NCBI GenBank assembly: GCA_021775355.1
Contig: JAJFHZ010000031.1
Location: 1 to 64,000, forward strand
Length of the DNA: 64,000 bases
Direction: 5' to 3'
Origin: Amylibacter sp.
Lineage (GTDB): Bacteria; Pseudomonadota; Alphaproteobacteria; Rhodobacterales; Rhodobacteraceae
The notes under the pieces: model-generated
Told to the model about the DNA's origin: nothing
Databases searched by the model: none
The model's input: the letters and a program-made list of their open reading frames with translations, nothing else
Part shown: in pieces, positions 16,905 to 25,404 of the stretch
Layout of the letters: every line of letters begins with the position of its first letter
Numbering within the stretch: the stretch's first letter is position 1
Translations under genes and position numbers: made by a program

Positions 16905-18620
16905 TTAAGTGTTTTGACCTGAAAATTGTGCTTGCATTTCATCACGCGCATCATCGCTGATCTTGGCAAACATCACCTCTGGCACTGTGAACGCATGACC
17001 CGCTGGCAAACTGTCCAGTGCTTTGGCTACATCAGTGGGCCATGTGGCTTTTGTGTTCATAGCCTCCAGCATTGAAGCGGCGGCATCAGGGATGAAGGGT
17101 TCTGAAAGCACTGCATATAACGGGATTAGGTTAAGGGCAAAACGTACGGTCGCAGCTGCCGTTTCCGGGTCGGTTTTGAACATGGCCCAAGGGGCTGCAG
17201 TTTGCAGATATTCATTTCCAACAACCCAGATGGCGCGTAAATCGGCAGCGGATTTGCGAATTTCCATCGCTTCCATATGGGCCTGATAAGCGGTAAGGCG
17301 TTTGGTTATTTCCGCAATCACGGCATCTTCGGCGGCACCATATTCACCGCCCGCAGGCACTTCTTCGCCAAACTTGGCGCGGCAAAACTTGGTAATGCGC
17401 GATACGAAATTGCCCAGCACGTCGGCTAGATCTTTGTTCACGGTGGTTTGGAAATTTTCCCAAGTGAATTCACTGTCGGAACTTTCGGGAACATGGGTTA
17501 ACAACCACCAACGCCAATAATCGCTGGGTAAAATATCAAGCGCCTGATCCATGAACACACCGCGCCCTTTGGACGTGGAAAATTGCCCACCGTCGTAATT
17601 CAGGTAGTTGAAGGATTTGATGTAATCGACCAGCTTCCACGGTTCATTTGACCCCATGATCGTGGCGGGAAACGACAAAGTGTGAAAGGGCACATTGTCC
17701 TTGCCCATGAACTGGACGTATTTCACGTTATCAGCACCTTTGTCTGTACGCCACCAGCGTTCCCATGCGTTTGCATCCAACCCATTGGCTTCGGCCCATT
17801 CGGCAGTGGCGGCAATATATTCTATGGGGGCATCAAACCAGACATAGAAAACCTTGCCTTCCATACCGTCCCAGTTTTCAGTACCGCGTTTCACAGGAAT
17901 GCCCCAGTCCAGATCGCGGGTGATACCGCGATCACGTAATCCGTCGCCATCATGCAGCCATTTTTTGGCGATAGACGTGGTCAGGATCGGCCAGTCTTTT
18001 TTACTGTCGATCCATGCGTCCAGCTTATCGCGCATGGCCGATTGTTTCAGATACAGATGCTTGGTTTCGCGTACTTCAAGATCAGTTGAGCCGGAAATAG
18101 CCGAGCGTGGATTGATCAGATCAGTAGGGTTCAGCTGCTTGGTGCAATTTTCACACTGATCGCCGCGCGCACTATCGTACCCGCAGTTCGGGCATTCGCC
18201 CTCGATATAGCGGTCAGGCAGGTAGCGGCCATCTGTATTGGAATAGACCTGCTTTTCACTGATCTCTTCGATCAAACCGTTTTCAGCCAGCTTGCCTGCC
18301 AAGTGTTGGCTCAGCGCGTGGTTTTGCGCACTGGACGAGCGACCAAAATAATCGAACGACAGACCGAAACCTTTAGCCAGATTTGCCTGAACCTCGTGCA
18401 TTTCTGCGCAGTATTCAGCCACGTCTTGCCCTGTTTTGGCAGCGGCCAATTCCGCAGGCGTGCCGTGTTCGTCTGTGGCGCAGATAAACATCACTTCACG
18501 GCCCAATGCACGGTTAAAGCGGGCATAAACATCGGACGGCAACTGGCTGCCGACCAGATTGCCTAAGTGTTTGATGCCATTGATATAGGGCAGGGCGGAA
18601 GTGATTAAGATACGTTTCAT
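16905..18620 (-). CDS. metG: Methionyl-tRNA synthetase
   Basis: 571 residues. HIGH-type motif HLGN at residues ~18-21 ([14 protein letters not shown]), a zinc knuckle with two CxxC pairs ([17 protein letters not shown]), and the KMSKS-equivalent FSTSKGRG. Class I synthetase charging initiator and elongator tRNA-Met. It lacks the C-terminal EMAP/Trbp dimerisation domain of E. coli MetG, giving the shorter form common in this family. A 54-bp gap separates it from the MFS gene upstream. Confidence 0.95.
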   Translation of the reverse strand: MKRILITSALPYINGIKHLGNLVGSQLPSDVYARFNRALGREVMFICATDEHGTPAELAAAKTGQDVAEYCAEMHEVQANLAKGFGLSFDYFGRSSSAQNHALSQHLAGKLAENGLIEEISEKQVYSNTDGRYLPDRYIEGECPNCGYDSARGDQCENCTKQLNPTDLINPRSAISGSTDLEVRETKHLYLKQSAMRDKLDAWIDSKKDWPILTTSIAKKWLHDGDGLRDRGITRDLDWGIPVKRGTENWDGMEGKVFYVWFDAPIEYIAATAEWAEANGLDANAWERWWRTDKGADNVKYVQFMGKDNVPFHTLSFPATIMGSNEPWKLVDYIKSFNYLNYDGGQFSTSKGRGVFMDQALDILPSDYWRWWLLTHVPESSDSEFTWENFQTTVNKDLADVLGNFVSRITKFCRAKFGEEVPAGGEYGAAEDAVIAEITKRLTAYQAHMEAMEIRKSAADLRAIWVVGNEYLQTAAPWAMFKTDPETAAATVRFALNLIPLYAVLSEPFIPDAAASMLEAMNTKATWPTDVAKALDSLPAGHAFTVPEVMFAKISDDARDEMQAQFSGQNT

Positions 18621-18674
18621 AGATAAGCCGAAATGTGGTTTCAGCCCTGATGTACCCCAAGCTTTGCCAAAGGG

Positions 18675-19895
18675 CTAGTCGAGATTTTTACGTCGCAGCA
18701 ATTTACCGATGGTGAACGTGGTTCTGGGCATATAGCGATAGCCGGTTTTTTCTGTGGATGTCGGACGTGCACGCATCCGTATCAGACCAAAGACCAACAA
18801 CCCTATATGGGCAATCATGATAAAGTTGAACAGGGCAGCAGGGCCGTAGTTCTGGATCAATGCGGACGCAATGAGCGGGCTGAAAATAGCCCCTATGCCA
18901 TAGCAAAATAGCAGTGAAGCGTTTAATTCCACGCGCCCTTCCGGAGTGGAGAAATCGTTTGCGTGGGCGACTGAAACCGAAAAGATCGGGTAAGTGAGCA
19001 AGCCAAATAGAAAAGCCATTAGATAAATTGTTGCAGGGTCGCTGGAATTGACCCAACCCATCGTGAAACAAATTGCAGCGCTTGCCACCGACAGCCAAAG
19101 CAGCACCCAACGACGGTCATACTTATCGGCAAGCCAGCCAACCGGAACTTGGGTTATTGCACCACCGATCAACACGGCGGCCAGAAATTGCCCGATTTGA
19201 ATGGGGGTCAAGCCCACATCCTGCCCGTAAATTGGCCCTGCCATACGGAATGAGGATGAAGAAACACCTGCAACAACTACGCCTGCCACACCCAAGGGCG
19301 ATGTAATGGCGGTGCGGATGGGATGCAGGCGCGGGCGTGAAGGGGCCTCGGGTTGTTTTGATGTGGTCAGGGTCAAAGGTAAGATACAGGCGCAGGCCAT
19401 GATGGCCAATAGGTTGTAGGATATATAGGCGCCGGGTTCCAAAAAACCAATCATCATTTGGGCAAGCGAAGAAGCACCAATGTCTACAACGCGGTAAACG
19501 CCCATGACTTTGCCTCTGTTATCATTGGTTAATTTAGCTTGAAACCAAGCTTCGATCACTGTGTAACACCCTGCAACACACAAGCCCGAGAGGATACGCA
19601 GAAAAACCCAAAACGTTATATCAATCCACATCGGATGGGCGATGGCCCCGATGGTGCCCATCGCTGCGAACACGGCAAATGTGCGTGAGTGGCCAACAGT
19701 ACCGATCAGGCGTGGGGCCCACCAGCAGCCGATGAAAAATCCGAAAAAATGGGATGAGCCAAGTAAACCGATCTGGGTTTTTGAAAAACCTTCTTGCAAT
19801 CCTGTCAAAGCATCAAGCGGTGAAATTGCCCCGGTACTGAGCTGTAACAGGATGACGGAAAACATCAGGGCGGCGAAGGATATGAGTAGGCGCAT
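18675..19895 (-). CDS. MFS transporter, YcaD-like
   Basis: 406 residues with 12 predicted membrane helices. The stretch GLQEGFSKTQIGLLGSSHFF and the conserved loop RFGLLHD-type replacement (APRLIGTVGHSRTFA) resemble the YcaD subfamily of major facilitators. Between helices 6 and 7 lies a short cytoplasmic loop (TSKQPEAPSRPRLHPIRT). Substrate unknown. Lies in the same direction as metG and nusB but with gaps of 54 and 97 bp, so co-transcription is uncertain. Start codon lacks a strong ribosome binding site. Confidence 0.82.
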   Translation of the reverse strand: MRLLISFAALMFSVILLQLSTGAISPLDALTGLQEGFSKTQIGLLGSSHFFGFFIGCWWAPRLIGTVGHSRTFAVFAAMGTIGAIAHPMWIDITFWVFLRILSGLCVAGCYTVIEAWFQAKLTNDNRGKVMGVYRVVDIGASSLAQMMIGFLEPGAYISYNLLAIMACACILPLTLTTSKQPEAPSRPRLHPIRTAITSPLGVAGVVVAGVSSSSFRMAGPIYGQDVGLTPIQIGQFLAAVLIGGAITQVPVGWLADKYDRRWVLLWLSVASAAICFTMGWVNSSDPATIYLMAFLFGLLTYPIFSVSVAHANDFSTPEGRVELNASLLFCYGIGAIFSPLIASALIQNYGPAALFNFIMIAHIGLLVFGLIRMRARPTSTEKTGYRYMPRTTFTIGKLLRRKNLD

Positions 19896-19992
19896 ATATT
19901 TTCTGCTGTGGTTTAAATTCAGGTTTGCCGATTTACAAACTGTTTACTGATCTGTTTTCGACCTGCCATGTCGGAACTGTGTTATCTGCAAT

Positions 19993-20460
19993 TTATTCTG
20001 CAAAAGCTTCTGGCTGTGTTTCGTGCGCCATATGATCCAGTACAGCGTTAACAAATCCTGCTTCACGTCCGTCAGGAAAAAACGCTTTGGCAATGTCAAC
20101 AAACTCACTGATTGCAACTTTGGGTGGGGTTTTTCCGACAACAAGTTCGGCACCTGCTGCACGAAACAGTGCCCGTAGGGTCGAATCAATACGTTCGATC
20201 GGCCATTTGGCCACTAACGCGCGATCCGTCATCTGGTCGATTTTTGCCTGATTGTTTACGGCTTCAAAGATTAGGGTTTCAAACAGGTTTACATTGCCGC
20301 GCACAAATGCACCTTCTTCGACCTCGGCCCCGAAACGGTGATCCAGAAACTGTTCGTGCACTTCGTCCAGCGTGGTGTCACCTGCTTCCATCTGGAACAA
20401 GGCTTGCACTGCATAAAGCCGTGCGGCTGATTTCATTTGTCTACTGTCGGGCTTGGTCAT
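19993..20460 (-). CDS. nusB: Transcription antitermination factor NusB
   Basis: 155 residues, all-helical NusB fold: opens KSAARLYAVQALFQME and closes GFVNAVLDHMAHE, matching the conserved helices. Binds boxA RNA with NusE to allow read-through of rRNA operons. Its ATG overlaps the ribH stop as ATGA (20457-20460), showing translational coupling with the riboflavin genes, a common arrangement in alphaproteobacteria. Confidence 0.93.
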   Translation of the reverse strand: MTKPDSRQMKSAARLYAVQALFQMEAGDTTLDEVHEQFLDHRFGAEVEEGAFVRGNVNLFETLIFEAVNNQAKIDQMTDRALVAKWPIERIDSTLRALFRAAGAELVVGKTPPKVAISEFVDIAKAFFPDGREAGFVNAVLDHMAHETQPEAFAE

Positions 20461-21011
20461 GCCGTTGTCTTACCGTCTATTTTATCTGCAATGATGATAT
20501 TTTCGGAAGCGGGTTTGAAACCGATCCCTTTTGTGGGCTTATTGAAGCGATTGTTCAGCGCAATCAAGTGCAAAGCGGCCTCTGCAGCCCCGCCACCCTT
20601 GTTTTGCCCCTGATAATCCGCACGCACATCGGCCTGATCACGATTTTCAACGGTCAAAATGCCGTTGCCGATACAAAGCCCCTGCAACCCCAGTTCCGAT
20701 AAACCGCGTGAACTGTCATTGCAGACCGTATCATAATGCGTGGTTTCGCCGCGAATGATACAGCCCAAGGCGACATAGCCCTGATATTTATTATTGTTGC
20801 AGGCCAGACGGATGGCGATGGGTACTTCCAATGCACCCGGCACCTCTGCGACATCGTATGTGGCACCTGATCCGGTGATTGCGGCTTTTGCGCCTGCCAG
20901 CAGGTTATCGGCGATATCTTTGTAATACGGCGAGATCACGATCAACAAATGTGGTGCATCATCGTCAAATTTAGGGGCAGGAAGGCTGTGGTGGCTTTCA
21001 GCTTGGGCCAT
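20457..21011 (-). CDS. ribH: 6,7-dimethyl-8-ribityllumazine synthase
   Basis: 184 residues. The lumazine synthase core is clear: the phosphate and substrate loop VPGALEVPIAIRLA, the conserved GCIIRGETTHYDTVCND patch with the catalytic His, and GNGILTVENRDQA. Joins 5-amino-6-ribitylamino-uracil with 3,4-dihydroxy-2-butanone 4-phosphate. Starts 3 bp after ribB and is coupled to nusB by a 4-bp overlap. Confidence 0.95.
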   Translation of the reverse strand: MAQAESHHSLPAPKFDDDAPHLLIVISPYYKDIADNLLAGAKAAITGSGATYDVAEVPGALEVPIAIRLACNNNKYQGYVALGCIIRGETTHYDTVCNDSSRGLSELGLQGLCIGNGILTVENRDQADVRADYQGQNKGGGAAEAALHLIALNNRFNKPTKGIGFKPASENIIIADKIDGKTTA

Positions 21012-21014
21012 GAT

Positions 21015-22097
21015 CTAATCCTTCAGTATAGGTTGGGTGCCGACGATTTCCAGATGATAGGCATCCAACCCGATGAATTTGGGTAAGGGCGTGTCGGTCA
21101 AAAGGATAATCTTGGTCAGCCCCAGCGTGGACATGATCTGTGCACCTAGGCCCGTGTGTCGCAAAGTGCGGGGTTGGTTTTCATCCGTCTGGGGCAGGGC
21201 TGCATCTAGATCGCGAAACAATACAACCACGCCGCGCCCTTCTTTGGTGATATGCTGCATGGCGCAGGACAGTTTGTCGGCGGAACCCGGGCCAAGGCCA
21301 AGCGTATCTTCGTACAGGTTTTGCGCATGTGTGCGCACCAAGACCGGTTCGGGTGTGGTAATATCACCCTTGGTCAATACCACATGTTCGGTACCTTCTG
21401 TCTGGTCGGTGAACACCCGTAATTGCCAGTCACCGCCATATTGCGATGTGACCATATGGCTGTCGGTTTCGCGCACCAGATTGTCATAGCGTAAGCGGTA
21501 CGCGATCAGATCGGAAATCGTGCCGATTTTCAGCGCGTGTTTTTTGGCAAACTCAATCAGATCGGGCAGGCGGGCCATGGTGCCGTCTTCGTTCATGATT
21601 TCGCAGATCACACCCGATGGGTTCAATCCTGCAAGACGGGCAACATCCACTGCGGCCTCGGTATGGCCGGCACGCACCAGAACGCCACCTTCGCGGGCGC
21701 GCAACGGAAAAACATGGCCCGGTGTGGCAATGTCGTCCGTGCGCACCTGCGGATTAATAGCCACAGACACGGTACGGGCACGGTCATGGGCGGAAATGCC
21801 GGTGGTGACGCCCTCACGCGCTTCAATCGACACGGTAAACGGTGTTTCGTGGCGTGATGAATTGGAGCTTGCCATCATCGGCACGCCAAGGCGGTCGATT
21901 TGTTCGCCCGTAAGGGTCAGACAAATCAGCCCGCGCCCATGCGTGGCCATGAAATTCACCGCTTCGGGTGTGGCCATTTGTGCGGGAATTACCAGATCGC
22001 CTTCGTTTTCACGGTCTTCGTGGTCTACAAGGATGAACATCCGCCCGTTGCGGGCATCCTCGATTATGTCTTCAATTGGGGAAATAATTGTCGTCAT
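21015..22097 (-). CDS. ribB: 3,4-dihydroxy-2-butanone-4-phosphate synthase with degenerate GTP cyclohydrolase II domain
   Basis: 360 residues. Residues 1-205 form a complete RibB domain: DHEDRENEGDL for metal and substrate binding, STRHETP-like SSRHETPFTVSIEA, and VLVRAGHTEAAVDVARLAG. Residues ~206-360 have the RibA fold, but the three zinc cysteines of GTP cyclohydrolase II (ECLTGD...CDCG) are replaced: the aligned stretch reads AQNLYEDTLGLGPGSADKLS. The second domain is therefore almost certainly not a cyclohydrolase, and RibA activity must come from another gene. The start codon abuts the ribE stop directly. Confidence 0.93.
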   Translation of the reverse strand: MTTIISPIEDIIEDARNGRMFILVDHEDRENEGDLVIPAQMATPEAVNFMATHGRGLICLTLTGEQIDRLGVPMMASSNSSRHETPFTVSIEAREGVTTGISAHDRARTVSVAINPQVRTDDIATPGHVFPLRAREGGVLVRAGHTEAAVDVARLAGLNPSGVICEIMNEDGTMARLPDLIEFAKKHALKIGTISDLIAYRLRYDNLVRETDSHMVTSQYGGDWQLRVFTDQTEGTEHVVLTKGDITTPEPVLVRTHAQNLYEDTLGLGPGSADKLSCAMQHITKEGRGVVVLFRDLDAALPQTDENQPRTLRHTGLGAQIMSTLGLTKIILLTDTPLPKFIGLDAYHLEIVGTQPILKD

Positions 22098-22706
22098 TTA
22101 ATTGTCCTGCATCTCATTCAGACGTGCCACATAACGGGCCAATGTGTCTATTTCCAGATTGATCGGGTCGCCAATGGCCAAATCACCCCAAGTGGTTTCG
22201 GATTTGGTATGGGGAATGAAATTCACGCCAAAATGGGCATCATCAACCCCGTTGACGGTCAGCGACGTGCCGTTCAGGGCAACCGAGCCTTTGGGGGCGA
22301 TGAATTTTGCCAACTCGGCAGGGGCTTCAAAGATGACACGGGTACTGCCGCCTTCATCGGTAATTGATGTGACATGCGCCACCCCGTCCACGTGGCCTGA
22401 AACGATATGGCCGCCCAACTCGTCACCGACTTTCAAAGCGCGTTCCAGGTTGATCTTTGCGCCGACTTGCCATTTCGCGCCGATATTGGTTTTTGATGTG
22501 GTTTCTGCAGAAATTTCCACGTCGAACCAGTTCTGCACGTCAGTCGCACCTTTTTCTATAACGGTCAGACAAACCCCGCTGCACGCGATAGAAGCACCAA
22601 GATCAATGCTGTTGTGGTCGTAATGCGTGTTGATCCGCGCCCGCAGATCACCGTGCTGTTCCAATTTGGAAACGGTGCCAATATCTGTGATAATCCCAGT
22701 GAACAT
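22098..22706 (-). CDS. ribE: Riboflavin synthase, alpha chain
   Basis: 202 residues made of two lumazine-binding repeats: the first opens MFTGIITDIGTV and holds IACSGVCLTV, the second holds GHIVSGHVDGVA and VALNGTSLTVNGVDD. Makes riboflavin from two lumazine molecules. First gene of ribE-ribB-ribH-nusB on the minus strand. No FMN riboswitch signature is visible in the 140 bp upstream. ribD, normally the next gene upstream, is 4.8 kb away behind the capsule genes. Confidence 0.95.
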   Translation of the reverse strand: MFTGIITDIGTVSKLEQHGDLRARINTHYDHNSIDLGASIACSGVCLTVIEKGATDVQNWFDVEISAETTSKTNIGAKWQVGAKINLERALKVGDELGGHIVSGHVDGVAHVTSITDEGGSTRVIFEAPAELAKFIAPKGSVALNGTSLTVNGVDDAHFGVNFIPHTKSETTWGDLAIGDPINLEIDTLARYVARLNEMQDN

Positions 22707-22848
22707 ACCTTATCCTTTAGCTCGCGATAAGTGGATTTAGCCTGTCATTGCGATAACGGCAAGGTGAAGTGGAGTCAAACAGGATCAAGGCGTAAAAGGG
22801 TCTGTTTCACTTACCATTCAGATAAAAACAAGCTATGGGTGAGTCTCT

Positions 22849-24174
22849 GTGTATTTAATGCAACGTGCCGACTGGAAGAATATGACGAAAGAAGACAATT
22901 CTGATCGGAAGTTCCTGTTTTTGCAAGGGCCACACGGGCCGTTTCAATATTACTTTTCAAAGAGGCTTTTGAAGCGTGGGATTCAGGTTCACAAGATATG
23001 TTTCAATGCAGGCGACAGTTTTTTCTGGCGAGATCGCAAAACGCGGTCCGATTTTATCGGTACGTATGATGAATGGCCGGATTTTGCACTGGAAACGCTA
23101 AAGCAAGGCTACACTGATCTTGTGGTTTATGGCGATAATCGCCCAATTCATATCGCGGCTGCAAAGCATGCCGCGGCATTGGGCATTACAGTGCATTACC
23201 TGGAAGAGGGCTATTTACGACCATATTGGGCAACTTATGAGCGCGGCGGAGTAAACGGTGACTCTCGTTTGGTTAAAACATCCATTGAACAGATGCGAAA
23301 GGATATTATGGGTGTCGAAATGCAACAAGCGTCCGCACCTGTGCGCTGGGGGGATATGCGCCAACATATTCTATTGGGTGCAATTTATCATTGGCATGTG
23401 ATGTTTAGGAACAGGAGGTTTTCAAATTATGTATCACATCGGGATAATTCGGTGCGTAGTGAATTTCGCCTGCATTTCATGAAACTTCTAAACCGTATCC
23501 CGCATATCATCCAGCGCGTGATCAGTACAAGGCGGCTAATCGCCAGCGGGGTGACATATCATCTGGGGGTATTGCAACTTGGCCATGATGCATCAATCAG
23601 ACGTTATAGCAAATACACGGGTATGGATGTGTTTATGCGCGAATGCGTGGAAAATTTTGCCAAACACGCGCCTAAACACCATCATCTGGTTTTTAAAGCC
23701 CATCCGCTGGAAGATGAACGCAAGCCTTTGGCACGGGTTGCGGAAGAATTGGCCAAAGAATTCAATGTAGTGGGGCGTATCCATTATATTCGTGGCGGAA
23801 AGCTGGCCTATATACTGGATTATGCCGCGAGTGTCGTGACGATTAATTCGACGGCGGCGCAGCAGGCTCTATGGCGCGGTTTGCCGCTAAAGGCGATGGG
23901 TACAAGTGTTTATGATAAGCCGGAATTTACGTCCAATCAGGATTTAGGGCCGTTTTTTGCCAATCCCAAAAGGCCTGATTTATCGGCATATCGTGATTAT
24001 CGACAGTACCTTTTGGCTACATCACAAGTTCCGGGCGGGTTTTATTCACGGGCCAATCGGCGGCTTTTACTACAACAGATTGTAGATTTGGTGTTGAAAT
24101 CACAAGATACATACAAAATATTGACCAAAACAAGCGCGGCGCCTGTGCAACAGTCGATGCTGCGAAACGGCTAA
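22849..24174 (+). CDS. kpsS: Capsule polysaccharide export protein, KpsS-like
   Basis: 441 residues if started at GTG 22849; ATG 22858 and ATG 22882 are alternatives, and none has a strong ribosome binding site. Contains one capsule-synthesis (KpsC/KpsS) glycosyltransferase domain: FLQGPHGPFQYYFSKRLLKRG near the start, the DLVVYGDNRPIHIAAA strand, HYLEEGYLRPYWATYERGG, and HLVFKAHPLEDE with TINSTAAQQALWRG. KpsS and KpsC are retaining and inverting Kdo transferases that build the poly-Kdo linker on phosphatidylglycerol for group 2 capsules. First of three capsule genes inserted between ribE and ribD. Confidence 0.88.
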   Translation: MYLMQRADWKNMTKEDNSDRKFLFLQGPHGPFQYYFSKRLLKRGIQVHKICFNAGDSFFWRDRKTRSDFIGTYDEWPDFALETLKQGYTDLVVYGDNRPIHIAAAKHAAALGITVHYLEEGYLRPYWATYERGGVNGDSRLVKTSIEQMRKDIMGVEMQQASAPVRWGDMRQHILLGAIYHWHVMFRNRRFSNYVSHRDNSVRSEFRLHFMKLLNRIPHIIQRVISTRRLIASGVTYHLGVLQLGHDASIRRYSKYTGMDVFMRECVENFAKHAPKHHHLVFKAHPLEDERKPLARVAEELAKEFNVVGRIHYIRGGKLAYILDYAASVVTINSTAAQQALWRGLPLKAMGTSVYDKPEFTSNQDLGPFFANPKRPDLSAYRDYRQYLLATSQVPGGFYSRANRRLLLQQIVDLVLKSQDTYKILTKTSAAPVQQSMLRNG

Positions 24175-24259
24175 CGCAAACAAATACTAGTAAATATCAT
24201 TATAATTGATTAGATTCAAAGAAAAATTTGAGGCAATTTAGACGAGAAGGGCAGGTTAC

Positions 24260-25387
24260 ATGTCACGTCGCAGTACATCTTGGGTCCGCAAGGCGGCCCT
24301 ATTCACTATGGTATTTTCGATTGCAGCTTGTGGTTTGCCACGGTCTGGACCGAAGAAAAATGAAATTTACGCGGGCAGTGTCCAACGCGAAGGCAATGCT
24401 TATATTGTTTCGGTAAATGACAGGGTAGTGCAAGCGACTAAACAGGCCCCAAGTGTTGGCTTTGATGCCAGTTTTCAGCGTGCAGGCCGTGTCGGTGCCG
24501 ACACCATTCGTGCAGGCGATATATTGGCCCTGACGATTTATGAAAATGTTGATGAAGGACTTTTGGGTGTTGCGGGTGTGCCATCTACATTGACCGAACT
24601 TCAGGTTGATCAGGCTGGGTTTATTTTTGTTCCCTACGCGGGCCGTATCAGAGCATCGGGTAATACGCCTGAAGCGTTGCGCGGTGTTATTACGCGCAAA
24701 CTGGAAAGCCAAACACCCGATCCGCAAGTGATTGTTCGCAGATTGCCGGGCGATGGGTCGACTGTTTCTATAGTGGGGTCAACTGCACAGGGGGTTTATC
24801 CGATCGAGGCTTCGACATCGACATTGTCTTCAATGATTGCAAAAGCCGGTGGTGTGCCAACTGAACCCGAAAATACACGAGTCACGGTTATTCGCGGGTC
24901 ACACAAAGGCACTGTCTGGTTGGAAGATCTTTACGCCAGCAATGAACAGGATATTGCCCTGCGCCCTGGTGACCGCATTTTGATTAAACAAGATAAGCGC
25001 CGTTTTACTGCCCTAGGGGCGACAGGCGCGCAATCGTTGGTCGAGTTTCCCGCACCAGAGGTTTCCGCGATTGAAGCCATTGCTTTTATGGGCGGGCTTA
25101 ACAGTAATTTAGCTGACCCAACAGGCATCTTCATTTTTCGCGATGAAAGTGCGGAATATGCGAACCGTGTATTGGGGCGTGACGACTTTGTATCGCCAAA
25201 ACGCTTTGCCTATGTGCTGAACCTGACGGACCCCACGGGCATTTTTTTGGGCCGCGATTTCGACATCCGCGATGGCGATACGATTTATGTAACTGAAGCC
25301 CCTTATGTGGCATGGACGAAAACTCTGGCTGTTTTAACGGGGTCAGTTGGTGCGGCGGCATCACTTACAAGTATTGGTGGCAGTTAA
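24260..25387 (+). CDS. Outer-membrane polysaccharide export lipoprotein (Wza/KpsD/OPX family)
   Basis: 375 residues with a lipoprotein signal: hydrophobic segment then lipobox SIAAC at residues ~20-24. The poly-export domain follows (IRAGDILALTIYENVDEGLL, FIFVPYAGRIRASGNTPEAL), then SLBB-type repeats (VSIVGSTAQGVYPIEA and a second repeat near residue 255). Forms the outer-membrane exit pore or its periplasmic part for capsule. The gene lies between kpsS and kpsC; the inner-membrane ABC pair (KpsM, KpsT) and KpsE are not in this window. Confidence 0.9.
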   Translation: MSRRSTSWVRKAALFTMVFSIAACGLPRSGPKKNEIYAGSVQREGNAYIVSVNDRVVQATKQAPSVGFDASFQRAGRVGADTIRAGDILALTIYENVDEGLLGVAGVPSTLTELQVDQAGFIFVPYAGRIRASGNTPEALRGVITRKLESQTPDPQVIVRRLPGDGSTVSIVGSTAQGVYPIEASTSTLSSMIAKAGGVPTEPENTRVTVIRGSHKGTVWLEDLYASNEQDIALRPGDRILIKQDKRRFTALGATGAQSLVEFPAPEVSAIEAIAFMGGLNSNLADPTGIFIFRDESAEYANRVLGRDDFVSPKRFAYVLNLTDPTGIFLGRDFDIRDGDTIYVTEAPYVAWTKTLAVLTGSVGAAASLTSIGGS

Positions 25388-25404
25388 CTGAAAATGTTTC
25401 TGGC

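Noticed and set aside
22707..22848. FMN riboswitch upstream of ribE
   Set aside because: No RFN-type conserved stretches are visible on the minus strand in this 142-bp region.
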